Shown: positions 1-7,644 of the stretch, one piece after another
Layout: every line of letters starts with the position of its first letter
How positions within the stretch are numbered: position 1 is the first letter of the stretch
Virus record (IMG/VR): IMGVR_UViG_3300043446_001841
Span: 1-36,719 of that record
Direction: 5' to 3' (one strand)
Source: a virus
Length of the DNA stretch: 36,719 nucleotides
Translations under genes and position numbers: made by a program
Notes under the pieces: model-generated
Databases searched by the model: none
The model's input: only the letters and a program-made list of their open reading frames with translations
What the model was told of the DNA's origin: nothing

Positions 1-307
1 TTTGTTCTGAAGATTAAACCGCCCCCCGTTAGCCTTGCGTCTAAATAAGCATTTGTTCCATCAGAAGTCAACTGCCCTTCAGGGGCGGCGGCTGTACCAA
101 ATGCTAATGTTCCTGCTACAAAAAATTTAGCTGATGCTGGATTTCCTGTTGCTCCAACCAGCACATTACCAGAGGCGTCAATACGCATACGCTCTGTGTT
201 GGCGGTAATCATTGTCATTGAGCCACCAGTATTTGTTAGATACATATTGTTATCTGAAGTCGAATACAATCTCAGATATGCGTTGGCATTGCCTGAAACA
301 ATAGTGA
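1..307. repeat. Fibre module copy A, repeated at the right edge
   Basis: This segment aligns without gaps to 36413-36719 at a constant offset of 36412. Bases 1-180 carry about two dozen substitutions against the other copy. Bases 181-307 are identical over 127 bp. Both copies are read in the same frame on the minus strand. Confidence 0.9.
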
Positions 308-1547
308 TGGTTGGATTTGAAGCTGCATAAGTAGTAAAGATTCCGTAGCTGGATGGACTACTAGTACCAATCCCCACATTACCGCTTGTATCCACCCGCA
401 TCCTCTCACTACCTCCTGTGTAGAAGGCTATGGGAAGGTATGTGCCTGTGCCTGTAATAGTTGAATCAATTTGGTAAGCGGCTCTTGCGCCACCAATAGT
501 GATTGCACCTAGGGTTGAGTTTGTTAAATCTGCGCTATTTGTATAAAACGCAACGCCTGACGCTGTTCCTGTTCCGTTAGGAGTTGCGCTAATAACAGTA
601 TTGGAATTTGATGTAGTAGTTTGGAAAAAAACACGATTGGCAATAGAAGCCCCGCTTGTGGTGAAGTCACCCAGAATGCGGTTGCCTGTGCCTGTGAATG
701 TCAGGTTGCCTGAGTCAGTGATAGCAGGCGTGACCAGCGATGTTCCCAAGTACAAAGTGCGTGGGCGAGTTGCACCAGACGCACCAATGTCGTAGGTGTT
801 GTCAGTAAAGATCAGATTGCTGGCGATCGTGCCGTTCACGGTCACCGTATCAGCAGAAGCGTCGCCAAGGGTTGTGTTGCCATTGACGGCCAAAGCGCCA
901 GTCAAAGTAGTGGCACCGGTCACGCCCAAAGTCCCGCCCACACTTGCGTTTCCAGAAGTCGTGATGGTGGTCACGCCAGTCAACGCACCGCTTACGTTTG
1001 CCGTGCCATCAAACGACTGACCCCAAATCGTGCGCGATGTTTGAAGCGCAGTTGCGGTCGACGCGTTACCTGTAATCGCCCCCACAACACCGCCAGTAGC
1101 GGTGATCGCGCCAGTAAAGGTTGAGGTTCCAGTCACACCCAACGTACCAGCCACCACGGTATTGCCTGAAGACGCAGCCACCGTGAATTTGTTGGTGTTA
1201 ATTGCAAAGTCACCTGACGCGGCCAACGTGCCAGTCACTCCAACGCCAGTCGACAAGAACTGCATCACCTGAGAGCCGGTGATGGCCAAGCGCATGTCAC
1301 CAGAACCAGCGCGATACAAACCTGTCGACGTCTCGCTGGTAAACGCAAGACCAGGCAACGACACCGTGCCATCAAACAAACGCAACGCGGCCGTCATACC
1401 GCCCTCGCCTGCGCGTGACAGCGAGTTGGTCATTGCGGACGCCAAGTCCGACAACGTGGTATTGGCCCAATTGGCCTCAATGAGCGTGCCCGACGTTACG
1501 GGGTTGCCGCTGGGAAGTGTGTAGGTTCCTGAACTATTGCGTGGCAT
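1..1547 (-). CDS. Tail fibre, N-terminal part (runs off the left edge)
   Basis: The frame is open from an ATG at 1547 (preceded by GGAGAAAAAC) to the first base, giving about 515 residues with no stop. The N-terminus, MPRNSSGTYTLPSGNPVTSG followed shortly by NWANTTLSDLA, is the start seen in many podoviral tail-fibre proteins and probably anchors the fibre to the tail. The rest is Gly/Ser/Thr/Ala-rich beta-repeat sequence, with modules such as GTLGVTGTSTFTGA and GTLGVTGATTLTGA. It then turns to ERMR(V/I)D-SGNV-(G/V)(I/V)G modules typical of trimeric fibre shafts. It follows the 632-residue ejection-type protein by 12 nt. The missing C-terminus is almost certainly the fragment at 36055-36719, which encodes the same module and then ends in a stop. 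It should bind the host surface, but the receptor cannot be read from the sequence. Confidence 0.85.
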   Translation of the reverse strand, partial: MPRNSSGTYTLPSGNPVTSGTLIEANWANTTLSDLASAMTNSLSRAGEGGMTAALRLFDGTVSLPGLAFTSETSTGLYRAGSGDMRLAITGSQVMQFLSTGVGVTGTLAASGDFAINTNKFTVAASSGNTVVAGTLGVTGTSTFTGAITATGGVVGAITGNASTATALQTSRTIWGQSFDGTANVSGALTGVTTITTSGNASVGGTLGVTGATTLTGALAVNGNTTLGDASADTVTVNGTIASNLIFTDNTYDIGASGATRPRTLYLGTSLVTPAITDSGNLTFTGTGNRILGDFTTSGASIANRVFFQTTTSNSNTVISATPNGTGTASGVAFYTNSADLTNSTLGAITIGGARAAYQIDSTITGTGTYLPIAFYTGGSERMRVDTSGNVGIGTSSPSSYGIFTTYAASNPTITIVSGNANAYLRLYSTSDNNMYLTNTGGSMTMITANTERMRIDASGNVLVGATGNPASAKFFVAGTLAFGTAAAPEGQLTSDGTNAYLDARLTGGGLIFRT

Positions 1548-1559
1548 GTTTTTCTCCGC

Positions 1560-3458
1560 TTACTGTGTGTCGATCTGAATGGCCGCCTGTGCTGCAAAGG
1601 GACGCAACAGATCAGCGATTGTCTTAGGGTCTTTGGCTGCCAAGATTTTCGCAGCAACCTTGGGGTCAGTCAGAGCGCGTGCGAGCAGCTGCTCGGTTTG
1701 CGACTGAGTCATCTTGAACGGCAAATCAAGCAAGCCCGCAGCCACTCGACCAAGCATCGAGTCGGCCGCCGACTGTGGCAGTCCTAACGGGCCCATGAAC
1801 TGACGCAGCACGTTTTGCGCGCCAAGGTATTGAGCTGTCGGAGAACCGGCGACCCTGCCTGCCTCTTGCGAGGTGGCATAGCGCGCCATGTCCTTGCCAA
1901 TGCCCTCGATGGTCTGCATCTGCGCAGGTTCCATGATGTTGGCCAACTTGGCGCCTTGCATGCCGGTGGCCTGGCGTGCGGTGGTGTCGGCATTGCGCAA
2001 GGCATTGGCGTAGCTGTTGGCGTTGACTCGAGCCAGCGAGCCTTCGCTGAAATCGGACAACGCAGGGATCGCCTTGTCGCGCAGGGTCTGTGCAACGTCC
2101 ATCTGATTGATGGGGCGCGACATTGCCCTGTAGGTGTTGAGCGCCTCACCGTAGGCAGGCGACGCCTCGGTCAGGTAGCTCACCAGCTGATCTTTTGTGT
2201 CCTTCAAGGCGTCAGCCATGTTGCCGTTGCCGGCACGATTGGCGGCGCTAATTTTGTCGTCCAGAGCCCGTTTGATGTAGTGCAGGCCCATCACACTGCC
2301 CTCTTGGCCAGTGATGTCGACGCCCTTCTCCAAGGCTAAAGTGCGCGCTTCTGTGATCGCAGACTGCACCGACGGGCGCTTCATCAACTCAGCAGCGGTG
2401 GCGTCGAGCTGGGGCGTGGATTTCAAACCACCTGCCCATGCGCGGCCGTATTCTTGCTGGGCTGCCCAGTCGCGGGCGCTGTCATAGAACTCGCGCTTGC
2501 CGTCGTTGCCGGCCATGTCGTCCAACGCGCCGCGATAGCCAGCAACCTGACGGGCGCGGGACTCCGCAAGGGCGCTTGCGACGTCCGGTGACGTGGCCTG
2601 AGCGCCTCGTTGCAGCTGAGCGATGCCGACATCGCCCGTGGCCTCGGCCAGCGTGGGCGTGACACCAGGCACAAACACTTGCGGGTTTGCGGCCGCCGCG
2701 CGCACTTTAGTGGGGTCTGTTGCAAAGCGATCGATCGTGCGTTTCAAAATCCGATCGCGACCTTTTTCGGTCAGAGGGTCAAGAACGGCCTTTGCGCCGT
2801 TGTAAGTGGCACCAAGCACCCTACCCCCTACCTCGCCCGCAGCGCCTGCCAGAGCGCCCGTTTGAGCGCCTCCTGCCATGTCTTCCGGCGACATAGAGGC
2901 ACCAACCAGTGCGCCGGAGCCAACGGCGCCAACGTAAGGTGCCGCACCTCTGACCACGGCCTGAGTGGCCTTGGGCAACAGAATTGAACCAGCGCGAACG
3001 GCGCCGGTGATGCCTTGCTGAGCGCGATAGCCTGGTACAGCAGTCAACGCAAGGTCACTGCCCACACCGCCCCAAAACGCCGCAGAGTCCTTGTCTCGCA
3101 TGGCATTGCCGGCTTTGGTGGTGATGCTCTCTTGCGTGCTGGGCTCGGTGAACAGATTCTTTGCGGTTTGCACCAGATCATTGACGCGGGAGCCTGCACC
3201 GATGGCCGCGCGCTCATACCAAGGCTTGTCATCCAAGGTCATGCTGGCGATCGCTTGAGCTTGCCAGTCAGGCGTGACGTCACGCTTAACTGCTGGTTTG
3301 GCTGCCTTTGTGTCGAAATCGATGTTGCTGTAGAAGCGCTGGGCAGGGATGTCGGGGTAATACTTCTGACGAATGGCCATCGCCAGGTCGTCGTCGCTCA
3401 AGTCCCCATACATGGGGAACTGCTCGCGGATCGCTGACATTTTGATTTTGTCAGCCAT
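1560..3458 (-). CDS. Large ejection/internal-virion type protein, 632 aa
   Basis: The chosen start is ATG at 3458; an in-frame TTG two codons upstream overlaps the previous stop and is less likely. Near the N-terminus is a short domain, roughly residues 5-45 (IREQFPMYGDLSDDDLAMAI, then a KYYPDIP stretch). That pattern recurs at the start of many podoviral internal virion proteins. The middle (about residues 100-220) is Gly/Ala-rich and hydrophobic enough to touch membranes, and the remainder is helical and Ala/Gln-rich. It lies between another virion protein and the tail fibre, where short-tailed phages keep DNA-ejection proteins. I infer a role in forming the channel or protecting DNA during ejection. 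No lytic-transglycosylase motif was recognised. Confidence 0.7.
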   Translation of the reverse strand: MADKIKMSAIREQFPMYGDLSDDDLAMAIRQKYYPDIPAQRFYSNIDFDTKAAKPAVKRDVTPDWQAQAIASMTLDDKPWYERAAIGAGSRVNDLVQTAKNLFTEPSTQESITTKAGNAMRDKDSAAFWGGVGSDLALTAVPGYRAQQGITGAVRAGSILLPKATQAVVRGAAPYVGAVGSGALVGASMSPEDMAGGAQTGALAGAAGEVGGRVLGATYNGAKAVLDPLTEKGRDRILKRTIDRFATDPTKVRAAAANPQVFVPGVTPTLAEATGDVGIAQLQRGAQATSPDVASALAESRARQVAGYRGALDDMAGNDGKREFYDSARDWAAQQEYGRAWAGGLKSTPQLDATAAELMKRPSVQSAITEARTLALEKGVDITGQEGSVMGLHYIKRALDDKISAANRAGNGNMADALKDTKDQLVSYLTEASPAYGEALNTYRAMSRPINQMDVAQTLRDKAIPALSDFSEGSLARVNANSYANALRNADTTARQATGMQGAKLANIMEPAQMQTIEGIGKDMARYATSQEAGRVAGSPTAQYLGAQNVLRQFMGPLGLPQSAADSMLGRVAAGLLDLPFKMTQSQTEQLLARALTDPKVAAKILAAKDPKTIADLLRPFAAQAAIQIDTQ

Positions 3459-3460
3459 GA

Positions 3461-4711
3461 TCAACGGCCCCCAGGTTTACGCAGCCCTAACGGGTCAGCG
3501 TTGGCCGGAGCTGCCGGAGCGGCACCAGGCGCTGGGTTGTTGGGAATGGCGCGGCCTGCACGGGTGCGCAGCGAGTTCATGTACACCTCGTAGGCGTCCA
3601 TCTTCTGCTGAACCGTGCCAGGCTTGTCACCCAGCTGTGGCACAAGCTCCTTGACCTTTTGATCGGCCTCGTAAGCGTTGATGCCGGCGCCGGTCGCAGC
3701 CCGCAGCAACGCCTCGGACATTGAGCCTGCAGCCTGCACAAACTTCTGGCGATCTTCGGGGCGCAGTGAGTTTTGAATGTCAGTGCCCACGCCAGGAATG
3801 AACCCGGCCATGCGCTCGGGCACGGTCGGATAGGCGGCCTTGGGATTCTTGTTGATGACGTTGGCCATGTTGCGGCGTGCGTTGTCGGCCTGAAAGTACC
3901 AACCGGCTGCCTTGCGCTCGTCCTCGGTGGGCTGAGCGTTTGTGGCCTTCGGGCTGATCTGGCCTTGGAACGGAACGGGCTTGGCGTTCTGGTCGTAAGT
4001 GAACAGCTGACCGTTGGGTTGACGGAAGATCGGCTCGTTGTTTGCGCCGGAGCCAATTTGCGTGGCGTTGCCTGAGCCGACCGTTCCATTGCCCGCCATC
4101 ATGCGAGCAGTGTTGGCGTTCATGCGCGACGTCTCTGCGTTCATGCCTTGGAACTGCAGCTGCATCTGACGGAACTGATTCAGCATTTCGTTTTGCGCAC
4201 GCGTGGCCTCGGCGCGCTCTTGCGCGGTCGCGGCCGTCTGAGCCAGGCTTTCGTAAGCCTTGGCCTGCTGCAACAGAAACTCGGCGCGCTTGTCTTGAGC
4301 CGCAAACGGGTCTTTGATGAACTGACCTTGGTCAGTCAACATGCCGCCGCCGACCTTCATGGGCTCCTGCGCGGCCGCAGCACGCTTGAGGTATTGCGTC
4401 TGCACGGGCTGAAAACCCTCACCAGCAAACTGAGCTGCCAACGCGTTGAGCATGGATGCCTCACCCTGGCTGCCTCGAGTCTTGGCGTACTCCTGCAGCT
4501 GGCTGATGTCGGGATCAGCGTTGTAAAGGTCTGAGCCTTGTTGGTACAAGTCGGTCGCGCGCTTGCGATAGCTTGCAATTGCGTTTGGCAAAGCGGACGC
4601 ATCGCCAGGGCGCACGGTGTCAGTCAGCATGCCGCCCTTGGACTTTGTCCGCGCCTTCTTTAAGACGATTCCTTCATCGTCTTCGTTGGGCAAGATGCTG
4701 TAATCAAACAT
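3461..4711 (-). CDS. Probable internal virion / ejection protein, 416 aa
   Basis: Starts at ATG 4711 with GAGG about 9 nt upstream; the in-frame TTG at 4717 overlaps the previous stop and is disfavoured. The product is soluble, helical and rich in Ala, Gln, Asn and Met. The middle (about residues 140-190) contains AQERAEATRAQNEMLNQFRQ, a likely coiled coil. There is no signal peptide or enzyme motif. The next gene begins 2 nt after its stop. Position between the S74-type protein and the 632-residue ejection-type protein suggests one of a set of DNA-ejection proteins, like gp7/gp20/gp16 in P22-type phages. That is a context inference, not a sequence match. Confidence 0.6.
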   Translation of the reverse strand: MFDYSILPNEDDEGIVLKKARTKSKGGMLTDTVRPGDASALPNAIASYRKRATDLYQQGSDLYNADPDISQLQEYAKTRGSQGEASMLNALAAQFAGEGFQPVQTQYLKRAAAAQEPMKVGGGMLTDQGQFIKDPFAAQDKRAEFLLQQAKAYESLAQTAATAQERAEATRAQNEMLNQFRQMQLQFQGMNAETSRMNANTARMMAGNGTVGSGNATQIGSGANNEPIFRQPNGQLFTYDQNAKPVPFQGQISPKATNAQPTEDERKAAGWYFQADNARRNMANVINKNPKAAYPTVPERMAGFIPGVGTDIQNSLRPEDRQKFVQAAGSMSEALLRAATGAGINAYEADQKVKELVPQLGDKPGTVQQKMDAYEVYMNSLRTRAGRAIPNNPAPGAAPAAPANADPLGLRKPGGR

Positions 4712-4713
4712 GA

Positions 4714-5091
4714 TCAAGCCTCGTTGCCGTAGCTGAATTGCGAGTAAGGATCGACGTTCACAGGCGTGGGTTGCCCGTTCATGCCGGGAACAGCTTGTTT
4801 GCGACGCTTACGCAACTCTTCAAGCATTTCGGCCTGGCGGGAATTCATGCCTCGCATGCCGGTGTCAACGTCGCCTTGGCCCTTCTTGGCAAAGTAGCCT
4901 TGACCAACCTGAGCCAGCGTTTGCGTAATGCTTGGCGCGACATAGTGCTTGCCAATCATTTGGCCTTGTGCCGGTGTCATGGCGTTCTGGCGCAAAGCGT
5001 CAACCATTGCCTGCTTGCGCTTCAACTCCTCTTGATCAGGACGCATAGCCCCCATCTGCAGCAAGTACTCAAACATCAAATCGTCATTCAT
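4714..5091 (-). CDS. Small virion-operon protein, 125 aa, function unknown
   Basis: ATG at 5091 shares one base with the TAA of the upstream gene (TAATG) and has a strong GGAGG site. The protein is short, polar and Met/Gln-rich, with a basic stretch (LEELRKRRKQ) near the C-terminus. No family was recognised. The tight coupling to the S74-type protein and to the following ejection-type gene supports a virion or assembly role, for example as a small ejection protein or chaperone. Confidence 0.6.
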   Translation of the reverse strand: MNDDLMFEYLLQMGAMRPDQEELKRKQAMVDALRQNAMTPAQGQMIGKHYVAPSITQTLAQVGQGYFAKKGQGDVDTGMRGMNSRQAEMLEELRKRRKQAVPGMNGQPTPVNVDPYSQFSYGNEA

Positions 5092-7238
5092 TACAGACCT
5101 CCCATTCCTGCGTAATCAACCATCAAGTAGCCGTTGGTGTGGCGCTTGACCAGGTCAGGACGCACGGCTTGAACCTCTTGGGCAATCACACCGCGTTGTG
5201 CAATTCCCATCATTGTGTACTCATAAATGCCCACGCCAATGGCGTGCTCGCCCACCCGCTTGATATTGCGTTTCAGACGGCGATCGGAAAACATGAACGC
5301 GGTGGATGCAAGCGAACCTAGCCCATTCATCGTGTTGGCAGAAGCCGCGTTTTGAGCGTTCACCGCGCCAAGCTGTGCGTCGTAGGTGTTTTGCATGGCA
5401 CCCAGCAAGTTGGGGGTTTCTGCCCGCGACGCCGGATTGAATGACGGCATCTGTGGCATGCCCACCTGTTGGCCAGTCAACAACGCATTCATTTCGTTCA
5501 AAGACATGCCACGACGCTGAGCTTGCTCGGCAATCGCTTGCTGACGCAGTTGGTTTTGGAACTGTGCAGCTTGTTGGTTGAGGCCAAACTGATCTTGCAA
5601 AGCCTGGTTGTTGGCGTTTTGACGGGCGATGTCCAATGAGGAGGCCTGTCCAAGCGCTTGATTGCCAAACTGCGCGGCCTGCAGGTTTTGATTGAAGGCC
5701 TGTTGCGCAGTCTGATTGTTAAGGTTGGCAAGCCCCAAGTTCTGGTTGTAGGCCTGCTGCTGAGCCTGATTGCCGAAATTGAACGCGCCCAGCGTCTGGT
5801 TGTACCGTTGATTCAGCGCTTGGTTTCTGAGGTTGGCGTTGGTGACATCTTGATTGAACGCTTGGCCACGCGCTGCATTGGCGGCTTGAGTTGCCGACAT
5901 TTGCTGATCAAAGGCTTGCCTGTTTGCCGCATTATCAAACTGACCGGCTTGCAAGTTTTGATTGAACAGCTGACCTTGCGCAGAATTTGAGGCCTGTTGA
6001 GCTCCAAGCGCCTGCGCGTACGCCTGCTGCACAGCGCTATTGCCAAACTGTCCAGAAGCAAGGTTTTGATTGAATTGCTGGTTCTTTGCTTGGTTGCCTG
6101 CCTGCCTGGCTTGCAAGTCTTGATTGAAAGCCTGCTGCGTAGCTTGATTGGCAAATTGATTTGCGCTCAAGCCTTGATTGAACGCCTGATTTGCGGCCGC
6201 GTTTGAGAACTGACCACCAGACACATCTTCATTGAACGCTTGCTGGCGCGATCCCATTTGCATGTTGTACAGGCGCTGGGCCTCGCTACCGGACTGATCC
6301 AGCGCGTTGAAACGCTCAAGCGACTGCTGGTTGCCCAGCTGATTCATTGCGCGGTTGTAGGCCTCAGAACCAGCGCGCAGCCCCTGATTGGCGAGCTTTG
6401 TCTCGAGTTGCTTGGTTTGATAGTCATGCACCGGCTGCATCTTTTGCATGAGCTGATTTGCCACGGTGTCGCGGTAGGACGAGTCAAACTGCGGCAGGTT
6501 GGGGTTGTCTCCCGTGGCCAACGAGCGCTGTACGTTTTCGTTGTTTGTGTTTGATCTGATGCCATAAGCAAAATTGTTGAATCTGGTGTTCAAGGCAGGG
6601 TTGCCGACATTTTGTTGAATGCCATTGGTCATGTCGCGAAAGTTCGCGTTGATTGGCGTTGTCTGCATCCCTGACCGAATGCCGCTGGCCAAGTTATTGA
6701 ACCCTGTGTCGACGTTCTGCGGTGTCGCCCCTAAAGCGATGCCGTCTGTCATTGGCGACATGCTCATTTGCGGGCCGCGCAAACTGAAACCTGATTGCAG
6801 GTTTTGCGTCATTGGATCAACGCCGCCCTGCAGCCCTTGCGAGTAATTGCCTACGCCAGCACCAAGCGTGGGGGCACGTCCAAGCGATCCAGTCTGAGGT
6901 AAGTCGTTCCAATTAAATGGTTGCGAATACTCGTTCTGAACTCGACCCATGAATCCTTGTGCCAGGTCGCTTCTGCCGGCTTGAATTTGCAGTTGATCAT
7001 CAAGCGCGTTTTGCAGCTGAGGAGCCAAGCTCGTGTTTTGAGTCCACTGTGTAATTGGCTTGCCCGTGGCGGGATCAACGCCTTGCTTGGCATTCCAACT
7101 TACAGAGCCAAAAGGCGTGTTTTGTGTTGGGCGATTGGCCCAGTTCTGCACGTCCGTCAGCTCACGCGACGCCGCCGCCTGCGTTAACGCTGCACCGTTG
7201 TAATCAGGTGCTGCTGGTGCTGATGCTTTGCCGCCCAT
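5091..7238 (-). CDS. Tail protein with 18-residue helical repeats and C-terminal S74-type chaperone domain
   Basis: This 715-aa protein starts at ATG 7238 behind AAGGAG. The N-terminal third (to about residue 330) is Asn/Gln/Gly-rich with recurring N-F-x-x-(L/F)-x-x-G-I-(R/Q) units. From about residue 333 to 560 there are roughly twelve 18-residue repeats of the form QAFNQxLxAxQFxNQAxx. An 18-residue period equals five alpha-helical turns, so a long rod or coiled coil is likely. The last ~65 residues (SDRRLKRNIKRVG, GIYEYTM, RGVIAQEVQAVRPDLV, GYLMVDYAG) match the intramolecular chaperone (peptidase S74) of endosialidase-type tail proteins. That domain trimerises and often cleaves itself off after a Ser; here the S of SDRR is the obvious candidate. 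Gene position indicates a tail component other than the main fibre. Confidence 0.8.
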   Translation of the reverse strand: MGGKASAPAAPDYNGAALTQAAASRELTDVQNWANRPTQNTPFGSVSWNAKQGVDPATGKPITQWTQNTSLAPQLQNALDDQLQIQAGRSDLAQGFMGRVQNEYSQPFNWNDLPQTGSLGRAPTLGAGVGNYSQGLQGGVDPMTQNLQSGFSLRGPQMSMSPMTDGIALGATPQNVDTGFNNLASGIRSGMQTTPINANFRDMTNGIQQNVGNPALNTRFNNFAYGIRSNTNNENVQRSLATGDNPNLPQFDSSYRDTVANQLMQKMQPVHDYQTKQLETKLANQGLRAGSEAYNRAMNQLGNQQSLERFNALDQSGSEAQRLYNMQMGSRQQAFNEDVSGGQFSNAAANQAFNQGLSANQFANQATQQAFNQDLQARQAGNQAKNQQFNQNLASGQFGNSAVQQAYAQALGAQQASNSAQGQLFNQNLQAGQFDNAANRQAFDQQMSATQAANAARGQAFNQDVTNANLRNQALNQRYNQTLGAFNFGNQAQQQAYNQNLGLANLNNQTAQQAFNQNLQAAQFGNQALGQASSLDIARQNANNQALQDQFGLNQQAAQFQNQLRQQAIAEQAQRRGMSLNEMNALLTGQQVGMPQMPSFNPASRAETPNLLGAMQNTYDAQLGAVNAQNAASANTMNGLGSLASTAFMFSDRRLKRNIKRVGEHAIGVGIYEYTMMGIAQRGVIAQEVQAVRPDLVKRHTNGYLMVDYAGMGGL
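5580..6245 (-). repeat. Tandem 54-bp (18-aa) coding repeat, about 12 units
   Basis: On the minus strand, successive 54-bp units encode Q-A-F/Y-N-Q-x-L-x-A-x-Q-F-x-N-Q-A-x-x. Examples are QAFNQGLSANQFANQATQ, QAFNQDLQARQAGNQAKN and QAYNQNLGLANLNNQTAQ. Conserved Phe/Tyr, Leu and Phe positions set the register. The units have diverged at DNA level, so the array looks old and selected for protein periodicity. The boundaries are approximate. Confidence 0.8.
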
Positions 7239-7644
7239 GAGCGTTCTCCTTAATCCACCGACACTCGTCGGCCTTCATTTCAAACATGATGCAATCAACC
7301 GTCTCTGCAATTTGTCGAAAACCTAATTTTCGATTCATTGAAACCGCGTCATGCAAACGCTTTGGTGTGAGGCCGTAAACCGCCTGCTTGCCACAAGTAA
7401 CAAGCGGGTATTCAAAGGCCGCACGCCAAAGCGATCGAGTCAAACCATGCGTGCCATCAAACGCCGCATGCATCCAGCACGCATTGTCTGTCCACGCGTT
7501 AAAGCCCACTGCGCTGGCAATCGTTCCATCGTCACGCATCGCCGCAATACAACGCAGGTCGCTGCTCCACGGCAGGTGTGTGCGCTCATGCATCCACTGC
7601 CAAATGACCGGAGGGTGTCCTGGTTGATCGGTGACCAATTTCAC
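7204..7644 (-). CDS. GNAT-family acetyltransferase, 146 aa
   Basis: The start is GTG at 7644, overlapping the upstream stop (GTGA), with GGAGG just upstream. The upstream reading frame extends further but lies within the previous gene. The sequence fits a short GNAT fold. Beta strands are GTIASAVGFNAW and ACWMHAAF, followed by a CoA-loop region around THGLTRSLWRAAFEYPL. Then come KQAVYGLTP and the C-terminal motif NRKLGFRQI, typical of GNATs. Phages often carry such an enzyme inside the virion operon; the substrate is unknown (a protein N-terminus or lysine of host or virion is plausible). It overlaps the following tail gene by 35 nt. Family assignment is good, function open. Confidence 0.75.
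   Translation of the reverse strand: MKLVTDQPGHPPVIWQWMHERTHLPWSSDLRCIAAMRDDGTIASAVGFNAWTDNACWMHAAFDGTHGLTRSLWRAAFEYPLVTCGKQAVYGLTPKRLHDAVSMNRKLGFRQIAETVDCIMFEMKADECRWIKENAHGRQSISTSST

Noticed and set aside
601-1524. Plus-strand reading frames opposite the tail fibre
   Set aside because: They lie antisense to a continuous minus-strand fibre frame, lack ribosome sites, and have low-complexity Val/Pro/Ala composition.
5658-6554. Plus-strand Leu/Ile-rich frames resembling membrane proteins
   Set aside because: They are the reverse complement of the Gln/Asn-rich 18-aa repeats, which always yields Leu/Val-rich antisense frames.
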